Notes under the pieces: model-generated
Told to the model about the DNA's origin: nothing
Seen by the model: the letters and a program-made list of their open reading frames with translations, nothing else
The model's database searches: none
Program-made: the position numbers and the translations under genes
NCBI RefSeq assembly: GCF_963970025.1
Contig: NZ_OZ018776.1
Coordinates: forward strand, 1,054,001 to 1,118,000
Length of the DNA stretch: 64,000 bases
From: Rickettsia helvetica
GTDB lineage: Bacteria; Pseudomonadota; Alphaproteobacteria; Rickettsiales; Rickettsiaceae
Direction: 5' to 3'
In this document: positions 19,641 through 27,839 of the stretch, piece by piece
Numbering within the stretch: position 1 is the first letter of the stretch
How the letters are laid out: every line of letters starts with the position of its first letter

Positions 19641-19670
19641 GGGTACGAGTATATCTTTTTTTTCGTACCC
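19641..19670 (-). terminator. Hairpin between the IS end and the transposase start
   Basis: gggtacga (19641-19648) pairs with tcgtaccc (19663-19670). The stem can be lengthened on both sides by gttgtt and aacaac. It precedes the transposase on the minus strand, where a hairpin followed by a T-rich segment could end transcription entering from outside the element. The function is inferred. Confidence 0.5.
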
Positions 19671-19710
19671 AACAACTTCTTACTGTCAGATCAACTCCTA
19701 ACTAGTACAA

Positions 19711-19985
19711 TTTAAAGTGAATCTATAATAACCCCATTATCCACAATTTGCGTTCTAACTGATGGGTTGTGTTCCCTTGATCTTAATATTAGAGAACCTT
19801 AAACCAGTATAGAACTAGACCTGATTAGGGTTTTTGTTAAGCCCTGTTATGCCTTAATATCGGCTTAATTAGCCATAGGCAGGAGGGTAGGGCAAATTGC
19901 CCATCTCCTAATTTAATTAATTGATCCTATATCATACCCTACGCTCAGTAAGCCGGCTAATACAATAAGATCGCCGTCATCATTA
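19711..19985. other. Unassigned spacer between the IS and the LRR/ankyrin pseudogene
   Basis: About 275 bases with more GC-rich words than the surrounding spacer (for example gccataggcaggagggtaggg). On the minus strand a short stop-to-stop stretch ends SVRTQIVDNGVIIDSL just before the IS, perhaps the tail of a gene cut by the insertion. I recognise no RNA family, repeat or protein. Confidence 0.35.
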
Positions 19986-21592
19986 TTAAATTGCTTCGTG
20001 GATTAAATCAGAGCTTAGTTTACTATCTACGGCAACTTGTAGTAATTTCGGATGATTCAAAAGCGGTTTATCATAAATTATTTCCTTTGCTATAAACGTA
20101 ATTACATTAGTGGATTCATTTATTTCTTGAAGTATTATTGTATCAATTCCTTTAGTGATTTTACCGTCTATAAGTTTTTCCATACAGCCTGTTATTTGTT
20201 CTATACTAACATGATTTTCTAAAGTTTGTACTTTACTTGATATTTCATTTATTTGTATTTGTATCACTACACTATCTTTAATATTAGTTGTTTCTAATTT
20301 CGTAATTATTTTTTTTACTGCTTCGTTGAATATACTTAACTTCTGTATACGTATATTTTCCTCTATTTGAGTTTGTTTTTCTGCTATTTCGTTAACTTCA
20401 TCTTCTACATCTACAACAGTTCCTTCAATAATTTCGTTTCCTATAAGTTTTTATACTTTGAGTTATATTTATTATGTCGTTTTTATCTGTTAGCTTCTGC
20501 ACTTTATCGGCTATTCTATATAAAGCATATTCTATTACTGACTTGTCTGTTTCCTCAATATTAGTACTATTTTGTATGTTAAAAATTATCTTGCTTATTA
20601 TTTGGTAAATATCTTCCTCCTCTTCACTATAATTTGAGTTGCTTGGATATTTATCTCTGTATCTTAACCTTATTTTTATTTATTGCTATAATTGATTGTT
20701 TAGATTTTAGAGTTTATTGTTTCTTTTCCATAGTTGCTTTATTAGTCACGTCATTTATTTTAAAAGTGATTAGCTCACATATTTTTTTAACCTTTGTTAT
20801 TAGCATAAATTAATGCACTATACCCATCGTTATCAATAACGCTTATAGTTTTTTTATTCATTTTAGAAATTAACTGTTCACATATCTTTTTCCATCCATT
20901 ATAAGCAGACCAAATTAAAGCTATATCATCATTATTATTTATGTGATTAATAGCTTGATCAGATATCCTAAAAATAAGTATTTCATAAACACTTTTTAAC
21001 CCTTTCCATGCAGCATAAGTTAATGCCGTTTCTCCATTATTATTATTAATAATACTAATAGTCTGATTAGACATTTTAAGTATAAGTAACTCACAAATCT
21101 TTCCTAAACCTTTATAAGCACAGCTAAAGTTAAGGCTGTATTGCCGTTATAATCAATTTTACTAAGCACATAACCATTTAGCTCCCTAACTAAATTTTCT
21201 GCTTCTTTTTCCTTACTTTTTTTATTGCTGAAATTAATTGATTATATTTTAACTCTTCAAGGTCTTGCTGTTCAATAGTTGTATTTAAGGTTGCTTCAAC
21301 TATGTCGTAATTATCAAGATAAAGGGGAAGTTAAAGATATATTAGATTTACGAGCTTCAGCAAGGCTCCTTGCGCCTTGATCGCCTATGTTGTTATCATC
21401 AAGATGAAGAGAAGTTAAAGATGTATTTACTTTAAGAGCTTCAGCGATTTCCCCCGCCCCACCACCATCTATGTTCACAGAAGTAAGACTTAGGATAATT
21501 AACCAGCTTTTCTCTAGGAATTCTATTAATTTTTCATGCGATGTTTTTGTTGCTGCTACTTTTTGTGAGGATTGAAACTGTCTTTTATACAT
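19986..21592 (-). pseudogene. Decayed leucine-rich-repeat plus ankyrin-repeat protein
   Basis: Read on the minus strand from ATG 21592. The first 92 residues contain RNI-type leucine-rich repeats (IAEALKVNTSLTSLHLDDNN, IGDQGARSLAEA). One frameshift near 21325 restores LTSLYLDNYDIVEATLN, continuing to ankyrin repeats (DYNGNTALTLA; NNNGETALTYAAWKG; NNNDDIALIWSAYNGWKKIC; NDGYSALIYANNKG) at 20787-21160. After further shifts an acidic coiled region (EEEEDIYQIISKI, then EVNEIAEKQTQIEEN) continues to a stop at 19986. At least four disruptions are visible. Such eukaryotic-like repeat proteins usually bind host proteins; this one cannot be made intact. Confidence 0.8.
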
Positions 21593-21844
21593 AGATATAT
21601 CCTTATTAAATTCTATAAATTTTAATATTTTTTTAAAAAATGAGCTATAGATAGAATCATAGTAAGGAGTTTTAAGAATGCAATAGATATTTAATTAACA
21701 GTATGAATAAATGAGTTGAGATTATTTTAAGAAGTATACAAAGTTAGTTTTTTTATAATTTTGTTTTAATTTATTTAAAATTCGGTATTTAAAAGAGATT
21801 TAATACAAAAATTAAAACAAAAGGAATATAAAGGAGCATATGGA

Positions 21845-21879
21845 TTTTTTAGAAAACGAAGGGAAACCCTGAAAGGGCT
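21845..21879 (-). terminator. Weak hairpin after tRNA-Asp
   Basis: Immediately downstream of the tRNA on the minus strand, agccct and agggtt can pair with one mismatch around ttc, followed by a T-rich stretch (ttcgttttct). It is plausible as the tRNA terminator. Confidence 0.4.
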
Positions 21880-21956
21880 TGGCGAGAGTGACGGGACTCG
21901 AACCCGCGACCTTCTGCGTGACAGGCAGACGCTCTAACCAACTGAGCTACACCCCC
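21880..21956 (-). tRNA. tRNA-Asp (GTC)
   Basis: The minus strand reads GGGGGTGTAGCTC as acceptor and D-arm start, and folds into a standard cloverleaf of 77 nucleotides including an encoded 3' CCA. The anticodon stem TCTGC/GCAGA encloses the loop CTGTCAC, so the anticodon is GTC. The T-arm has the usual GGTTCGAGTCC. Discriminator base G is the aspartate identity base. Acceptor pairs include two G-T wobbles. Confidence 0.97.
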
Positions 21957-22362
21957 TTATATACTCTTCTGCTTTTAAGAATTGCTCTTTCATTTTATCA
22001 AGGATGCACATCCTCACCTACTAAGTATAGGCTGCAGGTGCTCACCTCTCAAAATAAAATTCAATTCTTGAAATCATTTGAGTATACATAAGAGATAACA
22101 ACATATATAACAATTCTTCTATTTCTGCAAGAGTAAAATATCTTATTTTATCAAAAAATATACATAACCTAACGTTTAGATTTTATAGCTTATTCCTAAT
22201 ATTATAATCAATAGATATCTCTATTAATCCAAATTAGTCACTATTAGTTGAAGCCTTGAAAATTATTATACTTTTTAAGGATTTTGTTAAAAAAGAAAAA
22301 CCTATTGATTGCATCTATATTAACAAAATCTTATTTTATTAAATAATTATTGGAGATTTTAT
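21957..22362. other. Spacer between tRNA-Asp and the small frameshifted gene
   Basis: About 400 AT-rich bases. A GC-richer patch (near 22001-22046) has alternating caggtgctcacc and ggatgcacatcc words that could form small hairpins. No gene, repeat copy or known RNA was recognised. An ORF across the tRNA antisense strand here is not real. Confidence 0.4.
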
Positions 22363-22678
22363 ATGACTAAACCATATGTCATTAAATTAACTATTCCTTT
22401 TGAGCGTATTAAACTTTATAATCCTGTACCCGATATCGCTCTTAGAAGTGCTATTATTATGCAGGCAATAATAGATACGGACTAATACTTCTACCAAGAA
22501 AGAAGCAATCAAAGCAGAATATAACGCTAAAAAGTGGCTTTTTGAAAATAATGAAGATTTTAATTCTACTTGTTTAGAAATCGGCATTGAGCCTAATTAT
22601 GTAAGAAAGACTGTTAAAAAACTAATTAAATCAAATAAAATAAAGATAAGCATCCTAAACTCTACGGCTAAAGTTTAA
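22363..22678 (+). pseudogene. Small putative DNA-binding / phage-type protein, frameshifted
   Basis: An ATG after tggagatttt starts MTKPYVIKLTIPFERIKLYN and stops at about 22485. With a one-base shift the protein continues DTNTSTKKEAIKAEYNAKKW, then LFENNEDFNSTCLEIGIEPNYVRKTVKK, ending at 22678. The pattern W-L-x(5)-DF-x(3)-C-x(2)-x-G-x-x-P-x-Y-V-R is one I associate with small alphaproteobacterial phage or plasmid proteins. About 104 residues if repaired. Functional status: broken, unless frameshifting occurs at the junction. Confidence 0.55.
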
Positions 22679-22783
22679 ATTAATTTGTAATAAAACTTGA
22701 AATTACTCTAAATATAAATTAATTGTATAGGTGTTACTTAGTAACGCCTATATATTAATTATTTCAGATTATAAAGGTTATTT

Positions 22784-23362
22784 ATGATTATTTCAGTTTC
22801 AGCTCAACATATTTCGATCGGTAATAGCTTACAAGAATATTCCAAAGAGAGGGCTACGCAAGTCGTTAAAAAATATTTTACCGATATAATAAATATAGAT
22901 ATACATTTTTCAAAAGAGGGAATTAACTTTAAATGTGATATTATAGTAAAATATGGCTCAGGTAAACATAATATAGTCAAAAGTAATGATAGTTGTAACG
23001 ATATATATGTAGCTTTTGATAAAGCTATGTCAAAACTAGAAAAACAGCTTAGAAAATATAAATCAAAATTCAAAAATCATCATGCGGGTAAAGTAAAAAT
23101 ATCAGAAATTGCTTACGAAGGTACTAAATATATTATTAATCCGCAATCTGATAGTGAAACCTCTAACTCCGAAGATAATGATAATCCGGCAATTATCGCT
23201 GAAAAGCCTGTAGAAATATTAAAATTATCAGTAAAAGAAGCGGTAATGAAAATGGATTTAGAAGATTTACCTGCGGTAGTATTTAAAAATATCAATAATG
23301 ATCGTATCAATATAGTTTATTATCGTAAAGACGGTAATATTTCTTGGGTAGATTATAATTAA
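22784..23362 (+). CDS. hpf: Ribosome hibernation promoting factor (long form)
   Basis: The 192-residue protein has an N-terminal HPF/RaiA domain (residues 1-100: IISVSAQHISIGNSLQEYSK with the beta-alpha-beta-beta-beta-alpha pattern and the Lys/Arg-rich helix SKLEKQLRKYKSK), a variable acidic linker (SETSNSEDNDN) and a C-terminal dimerisation domain (VKEAVMKMDLEDLPAVVFKN, INIVYYRKDGNISWVDYN). Long HPF alone dimerises 70S ribosomes into 100S particles in stationary or starved cells. The stop codon overlaps the ATG of the next gene by one base (TAATG), so translation is probably coupled. Confidence 0.93.
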   Translation: MIISVSAQHISIGNSLQEYSKERATQVVKKYFTDIINIDIHFSKEGINFKCDIIVKYGSGKHNIVKSNDSCNDIYVAFDKAMSKLEKQLRKYKSKFKNHHAGKVKISEIAYEGTKYIINPQSDSETSNSEDNDNPAIIAEKPVEILKLSVKEAVMKMDLEDLPAVVFKNINNDRINIVYYRKDGNISWVDYN

Positions 23363-23889
23363 TGCTCATTATCCCTTATAAAGGAGTTACGCCAAGAATC
23401 GATAAAAGTGTATATATTGCCGAAAGCAGCTCTTTAATAGGAGATGTTGAAATAGGTAGTAATTCAAGCATTTGGTTTAATACAGTTCTTAGAGGCGACG
23501 TTGAATCAATAAAAATAGGAAATAATACCAACGTACAAGACGGTAGTGTAATTCATACTTCAAGATTTAACGGACCGGTAGAAATAGGCGATAATATAAC
23601 TATCGGTCATCTCTCTCTTATTCATGCCTGCACAATACATAATAATGCATTTATCGGTATGCGTACTACAATAATGGATTATGCAGTAATAGAAGAATAT
23701 GCTTTTATTGCTGCAGGAAGTCTTATCCCGCCAAAGAAGATAATTAAATCTAAGGAATTATGGATGGGATCCCCTGCAAAATTCGTTAGATATTTAACCG
23801 ATCAAGATTTAGAATATATGCAAGATAACGTAAGAAATTATGTAAAACTTGCTAATGTTTATAAGATTCGATGTCATCCCGTGGCTTGA
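23362..23889 (+). CDS. Gamma-carbonic-anhydrase-like left-handed beta-helix protein
   Basis: The 175-residue protein is built of hexapeptide repeats (LIGDVEIGSNSSIWFNTVLR, VEIGDNITIGH) of the left-handed beta-helix, followed by a C-terminal helix. The zinc ligands of the gamma-CA/YrdA/PaaY group are visible: His in VIHTS and the pair in IGHLSLIHAC. The function may be CO2 hydration or an acyl-transfer-like role; family members are often metal-binding with unproven substrates. It overlaps hpf by one base. The last six or so residues (IRCHPVA) are encoded by the edge of a family B repeat, so the native C-terminus has been altered. Confidence 0.88.
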   Translation: MLIIPYKGVTPRIDKSVYIAESSSLIGDVEIGSNSSIWFNTVLRGDVESIKIGNNTNVQDGSVIHTSRFNGPVEIGDNITIGHLSLIHACTIHNNAFIGMRTTIMDYAVIEEYAFIAAGSLIPPKKIIKSKELWMGSPAKFVRYLTDQDLEYMQDNVRNYVKLANVYKIRCHPVA

Positions 23890-23960
23890 CCACGGGATCC
23901 AAACAACAACTTATAATACTAATAATTTTAGTATTGTTAACTGAATTCCGCGATCAAGTC
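23872..23960. repeat. Palindromic repeat, family B (partial)
   Basis: gtcatcccgtggcttgacca at the left, the central tactaataattttagtatt stem and a degenerate right half (ccgcgatcaagtcggtcttg) where the repeat merges with a family D half (ttgcatggattgatgtcatt). The left edge supplies the stop codon of the preceding gene. Confidence 0.75.
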
Positions 23961-24059
23961 GGTCTTGTTGCATGGATTGATGTCATTCCTAGCTCAGCAT
24001 TATTATGTGGATCGGTTTCATCATCTGAGCTATGGAAAAACTGTAAGTTTTGATGAAGC

Positions 24060-24101
24060 AAGAAAGAAAAAAAATGTTAATTTAACATTTTTTTTCTTTT
24101 T
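24060..24101. terminator. Bidirectional terminator-like hairpin between convergent genes
   Basis: A long A-run, aaatgttaa, a one-base centre, ttaacattt and a long T-run form a near-perfect inverted repeat of about 20 bases per arm. It is embedded in a family A-like repeat between the gamma-CA-like gene (plus) and folD (minus), so it can serve both transcripts. Confidence 0.65.
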
Positions 24102-24142
24102 TCTGGATTGCCACGCAATCAAAGATTGCTCGCAATGACTAT

Positions 24143-25000
24143 TTATAGAGTCATAGAATCTTTAAATGCTTTTACTGTATTTTTAAGTAAAAACGCAATA
24201 GTCATCGGTCCGATGCCGCCTGGGACGGGAGTAATATATTTTACTTTAGGCTCAACATTTTCAAAATCAACATCACCAATAATTTTATTACCGTTAATTC
24301 TATTGATCCCTACATCAATTACTATAGATTCAGGATTAAAGTATTCAGAAGTTAGTTTTAAAGATGATCCAATAGCTGCAACAACTATATCGGCTTTAGA
24401 AGTAATAGAGCTTAAGTTTCGTGATTTAGAATGGCAAATAGTAACACTGCAATTTTCTTTTAACAGTAAAGCACTTAAAGGTTTACCTACTATATTTGAG
24501 CGTCCAATAATTACAGCGTTTTTACCGGTTAAATTAGGTTCGTATTTTTTTATAACTGCAAGACAACCAAGAGCAGTGCAGGGTATAAAGCCTTGACTGA
24601 TCCCGCTATGTAAATAACCAACATTTAAAGGGTGAAAACCATCGATATCTTTAGAGGGTGATACTGCCGATAAAATTTTATTTTTATCTATAGAGCTTGG
24701 CAAAGGAAGTTGAACTATAATTCCCGAAATCTCGTTATCAAGGTTTAACTCATTGATTTTCGATATTAAATCATCTGTATGAATAGTAGTAGATAGATTT
24801 ACTAATAAAATATCAATTCCTATTTTATGTGCATTTTTTATTTTATTTTTTACATAAATAATACTTGCCGGATTATCGCCTACTAATACTATAGCAAGCT
24901 TCGGTGAAGCATCGGTTTGGCTTTTAAGTTCTTGAATTTCTAGCTTTAAATCTGCTAGTATCTCATTTGCTAACGCTTTACCGTCAATTATATTATTCAC
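24143..25000 (-). CDS. folD: Bifunctional methylenetetrahydrofolate dehydrogenase / methenyltetrahydrofolate cyclohydrolase
   Basis: The 285-residue enzyme interconverts 5,10-methylene-, methenyl- and 10-formyl-tetrahydrofolate with NADP in the cytosol. Signatures: the catalytic Tyr49-x3-Lys53 (YVKNK), [18 protein letters not shown], the Rossmann loop [19 protein letters not shown] and the C-terminal [10 protein letters not shown]. All family motifs are intact and the length is normal. It supports formyl-Met-tRNA and thymidylate synthesis. Convergent with the upstream plus-strand gene. Confidence 0.97.
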   Translation of the reverse strand: MNNIIDGKALANEILADLKLEIQELKSQTDASPKLAIVLVGDNPASIIYVKNKIKNAHKIGIDILLVNLSTTIHTDDLISKINELNLDNEISGIIVQLPLPSSIDKNKILSAVSPSKDIDGFHPLNVGYLHSGISQGFIPCTALGCLAVIKKYEPNLTGKNAVIIGRSNIVGKPLSALLLKENCSVTICHSKSRNLSSITSKADIVVAAIGSSLKLTSEYFNPESIVIDVGINRINGNKIIGDVDFENVEPKVKYITPVPGGIGPMTIAFLLKNTVKAFKDSMTL

Positions 25001-25022
25001 TATATTTTTATCCTTTTTCAGT

Positions 25023-25123
25023 TGTCATCCCGCGACTTGATCGCGGGATCCAGTTAAAAATACTAACATTGTTAGTATTTTTAATTGTTTTTATGGATAC
25101 CATGGTCAAGCCACGGTATGACA
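25023..25123. repeat. Palindromic repeat, family B, well-preserved copy
   Basis: gtcatcccgcgacttgatcg at the left, an internal stem aaaatactaac/gttagtatttt, and ggataccatggtcaagccac then ggtatgaca at the right. It separates folD from the reductase gene. A family D tail (gttccacgcaacaatac) and a family C-like word follow to about 25170. Confidence 0.88.
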
Positions 25124-25187
25124 CCGAGTGCTTTTTTTGTTCCACGCAACAATACTTTCGCAGAAATGACATAGAGTACTATGATTT

Positions 25188-26198
25188 TTACCTTAACTTC
25201 TTTTCCCCATATTTAGTGGTAGAATACTCAAAATGTAAAACCTTGCCGTCAAATACTCTACTATAAGCATGATGAAGGCTACTTGCCGCTTCAGCAAAAC
25301 CGGTAAGGATCAGTTTAAGTTTACCGGCATAATGAGCAATATCGCCAATGGCGTAAATACCTTCTATGTTAGTTTGATAATAGGAATTGTCTACTTCAAT
25401 ATGGTGAAGCTTAACATTTAACCCCCAATTTGCTAAGCTACCTAGATCTTGTTTTAAACCAAAAAACGGTAGTAATATATTGGCATCTAATTTGCGAGTA
25501 TTATTTTGTAGATCTTTAACTATAACTGATTGAAGTTCACTATCATTGCCCTCTAAAGCATTTAACTGATAACCGATTACTAGCTCGATTTTACCGGTTT
25601 CTGCAATATGTCTTAATTGCCTTACACTTTCAGGGGCAGCCGTAAATTTATCCCGCCTATGTACTAAATATATTTTATTTGCAATCTCCGAAAGAAAAAT
25701 AGCCCAGTCGACGGCCGAATCACCGCCGCCTGCTATAACTATATTTTTACCCGCAAATTTATTTTTATCATTGATGAAATAAAAAACCGACTTGCTTTCA
25801 AAATCTTCAATATTTGCAAGAGGCGGTTTGTTCGGACCGAATGAACCTGCTCCTGCTGCAATAATAATAACTTTGCTTTTAATAAGAGTGTGTTTTGAGG
25901 TTTTAATTTCAAAAAAATCATCTTGTTTATTTAGCTCTATAGCTTGCTGATTTAAGTGATATACAGGGTTAAAAGGAGCTGCTTGAAGCTCTAACTGTTT
26001 TATTAGCTTTTCTGCTGCAATTTTAGGATAAGCCGGTATATCGTAAATAGGCTTTTCAGGATATAGGGTAATACACTGACCACCGACAACTTCTTGTGCA
26101 TCAATAACGTGACATTTCATGCCAAGCATTCCCGCCTGAAAAACTGCAAATAATCCAACCGGACCGGCACCTATTATTACAATATCGGTATTATACAT
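25188..26198 (-). CDS. Ferredoxin/flavodoxin--NADP+ reductase (thioredoxin-reductase-like type)
   Basis: The 336-residue flavoprotein has GAGPVG (residues 10-15) for [14 protein letters not shown], the NADPH loop [16 protein letters not shown] and the second FAD motif YAIGDIAHY. The CxxC redox pair of thioredoxin reductase is absent, and the sequence fits the TrxR-like FNR class of Firmicutes and alphaproteobacteria. It would exchange electrons between NADPH and ferredoxin or flavodoxin, for example for Fe-S or isoprenoid synthesis. Length is typical. It is separated from folD by a family B repeat. Confidence 0.9.
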   Translation of the reverse strand: MYNTDIVIIGAGPVGLFAVFQAGMLGMKCHVIDAQEVVGGQCITLYPEKPIYDIPAYPKIAAEKLIKQLELQAAPFNPVYHLNQQAIELNKQDDFFEIKTSKHTLIKSKVIIIAAGAGSFGPNKPPLANIEDFESKSVFYFINDKNKFAGKNIVIAGGGDSAVDWAIFLSEIANKIYLVHRRDKFTAAPESVRQLRHIAETGKIELVIGYQLNALEGNDSELQSVIVKDLQNNTRKLDANILLPFFGLKQDLGSLANWGLNVKLHHIEVDNSYYQTNIEGIYAIGDIAHYAGKLKLILTGFAEAASSLHHAYSRVFDGKVLHFEYSTTKYGEKKLR

Positions 26199-26264
26199 TA
26201 TTTTTTATATTTAAATTTTAAAAAGGATTTTATTGGATATTGAGGAAATAATCAATTGTTATTG

Positions 26265-26690
26265 TTAAATAGATATTGATTTAATATGTCCTAACTTAGC
26301 CCAATTAAGAATTTTTTGATCTCTAGTAAGTATGGTAGCTCCAAGACATTTTGCTGTTGCTACAATAATTCTATCAGCTGGGTCACCATGAAAACCATCC
26401 ATAAGAGCAATGCTTTCAGCAGCAATCTCCGGAGAAATATCTTTAATAGATAATCCGTTGATATTTGTTATAGAGTTTAGAAAGTCCTTTATAGGTTCAT
26501 AAATATTAATACGCTTTTTAAAGTTAAGCATAGCTATTTCCCATAATGAAATAGAACTTAGGAATAATTGCGAATTTTCTTGAACTAAATTGATTTTGTG
26601 TTTTATTTGTTCTGATAATTCTTCAGGTTGTAATAATGACCACAATAAAACATGGGTATCTAGTACTAAGCCATTATTAATGTTCTGCAT
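26265..26690 (-). CDS. PIN-domain toxin, VapC type
   Basis: The 141-residue PIN-domain ribonuclease has the acidic cluster in place: Asp11 (LVLDTHVLLW), Glu in SLWEIAML, Asp in GDPADRIIVATA and a C-terminal Asp (TRDQKIL). It follows an antitoxin gene with a 14-base overlap, the normal toxin-antitoxin arrangement. The toxin would cut RNA when free. It looks intact. The family (DTHxLLW) is the subgroup usually paired with Phd/YefM-like antitoxins. Confidence 0.9.
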   Translation of the reverse strand: MQNINNGLVLDTHVLLWSLLQPEELSEQIKHKINLVQENSQLFLSSISLWEIAMLNFKKRINIYEPIKDFLNSITNINGLSIKDISPEIAAESIALMDGFHGDPADRIIVATAKCLGATILTRDQKILNWAKLGHIKSISI

Positions 26691-26907
26691 TCCATTTTTC
26701 TTCTATTGGATCTAATATATCCGCTTTTATCTCGGCTTTGTTTTTTAGCATACCGAATATTGAGGTCTTTTTAGTATTTATAGGTAATATTTGTGCTACT
26801 TCCCTATCTCTTTTGGTAATTATAATAGATTCCTTATCTGTTTGTAATTTTTCTATTATTTCAAGACAATGAGACTTAAATTGACTGATTGCTATTCTAA
26901 TAGCCAT
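26677..26907 (-). CDS. Antitoxin of the Phd/YefM family
   Basis: The 76-residue protein starts MAIRIAISQFKSHCLEIIEK, followed by ESIIITKRDREVAQILPIN, the standard Phd/YefM DNA-binding fold with the variable C-terminal toxin-neutralising tail. The first gene of a two-gene module, overlapping its toxin gene by 14 bases. It probably autoregulates the shared 164-base intergenic region opposite a second, divergent module. Confidence 0.88.
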   Translation of the reverse strand: MAIRIAISQFKSHCLEIIEKLQTDKESIIITKRDREVAQILPINTKKTSIFGMLKNKAEIKADILDPIEEKWNAEH

Positions 26908-27071
26908 TTTTATACTCTAAAAAAATAATAAGTATTATTATATTATAATAGTCAAATAAAATAGTCAATTATATTTGAAAAAAGATTTTATTAAATAATC
27001 AATTGTTATTTTCATAAAAATGACATATTATAAGAAATGGTAATATTAATATAATGATTATAAGGTAGAAT

Positions 27072-27347
27072 ATGGAAAGAGTAATAACGAGTATGGATGC
27101 ACACGGTAGAATGCTTATACCGTCATCAATTAGAGAAAAGTTTAATATGCATCCAGGCGAAAAAATTACTATAGAAATTGATGATAACGAAATTAAAATT
27201 GTTAATGCAGAACATACAATTGACGAAATGCACAAAATTTTTACAAAAAATCAGACTAATAAAAAAAAGTCCGTAGTAGATGATTTTATTACTCGAAAAC
27301 ATCAGGAATATTTAATTGAAGAATCAAGAAGTAAAAAGAATGTCTAA
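27072..27347 (+). CDS. vapB: Antitoxin of the AbrB/VapB family
   Basis: The 91-residue protein begins with a swapped-hairpin AbrB DNA-binding domain (MDAHGRMLIPSSIREKFNMHPGEKITIEIDD) followed by a basic helical tail that would bind the PIN toxin. The next gene's ATG lies in its last codons (8-base overlap, ATGTCTAA). It is divergent from the Phd-type module at 26265-26907. Confidence 0.9.
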   Translation: MERVITSMDAHGRMLIPSSIREKFNMHPGEKITIEIDDNEIKIVNAEHTIDEMHKIFTKNQTNKKKSVVDDFITRKHQEYLIEESRSKKNV

Positions 27348-27726
27348 AATAGTATTGGATGCATCAGCACTAATTGCTTTATTTGCAAAAGAAAACGGAT
27401 ATCAATTGATTAAAAAATATATGAAAGACGGAGTAATTTCAAGCGTGAATATTGCTGAGATTTATAAATATTGCATTGAAATACAAGGTTTAGCAGAAGA
27501 AGATGCAAAAACTCTTATTAAATTATCAGATATCAAAATTATAGATTTTTGCCATGAGCAAGCATTAATTAGTGCAAATGTTATTCATAAAACTAAGACT
27601 TACGGCTTATCGCTTGGAGATAGAGCATGCATTGCACTTGCTATGCTTAAAAATTACCCGATTCTTACTTGTGATAGAATTTGGCAAAAACTAGACTTAA
27701 ATATTCAATTTATTATAGCAAGATAA
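27340..27726 (+). CDS. vapC: PIN-domain toxin, VapC type
   Basis: The 128-residue PIN ribonuclease has Asp in IVLDASALIALF, Glu in SSVNIAEIYK, Asp in GDRACIALA and Asp in TCDRIW, the full acidic quartet. An upstream in-frame ATG (27316) would add eight residues, but ATG 27340, overlapping the vapB stop by 8 bases, gives the usual VapC N-terminus. Probably intact and active. Many VapC proteins cut tRNA; the target here is not visible. Confidence 0.9.
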   Translation: MSKIVLDASALIALFAKENGYQLIKKYMKDGVISSVNIAEIYKYCIEIQGLAEEDAKTLIKLSDIKIIDFCHEQALISANVIHKTKTYGLSLGDRACIALAMLKNYPILTCDRIWQKLDLNIQFIIAR

Positions 27727-27839
27727 CACATTCTACCGGCTGAATTAACATTCATTTGAGTATACAATGTATAAAAAAACCAAAACAAATTCTATGGGAA
27801 AAATATCATAAATTCATATTAAATATAACGATTTAATAT

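Larger units (their letters stand above)
18483..19710 (-). mobile_element. Complete IS481-family insertion sequence
   Basis: The element is about 1.23 kb. Its ends are perfect 30-bp inverted repeats: 18483-18512 (starting ttgtactagttaggagttga) and 19681-19710 (reverse complement). The true tips are probably TGT...ACA at 18484 and 19709. It carries one full-length transposase gene. I could not see a convincing target-site duplication: the flanks share only about three bases (att). The perfect ends and open transposase suggest recent arrival or continued activity. Confidence 0.92.

Noticed and set aside
21879..22091. 70-residue ORF on the plus strand starting MARVTGLEPATF
   Set aside because: It is the antisense of tRNA-Asp, a well-known spurious translation.
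24108..24596. 162-residue plus-strand ORF opposite folD
   Set aside because: Complement of folD with no independent evidence; starts in a repeat.
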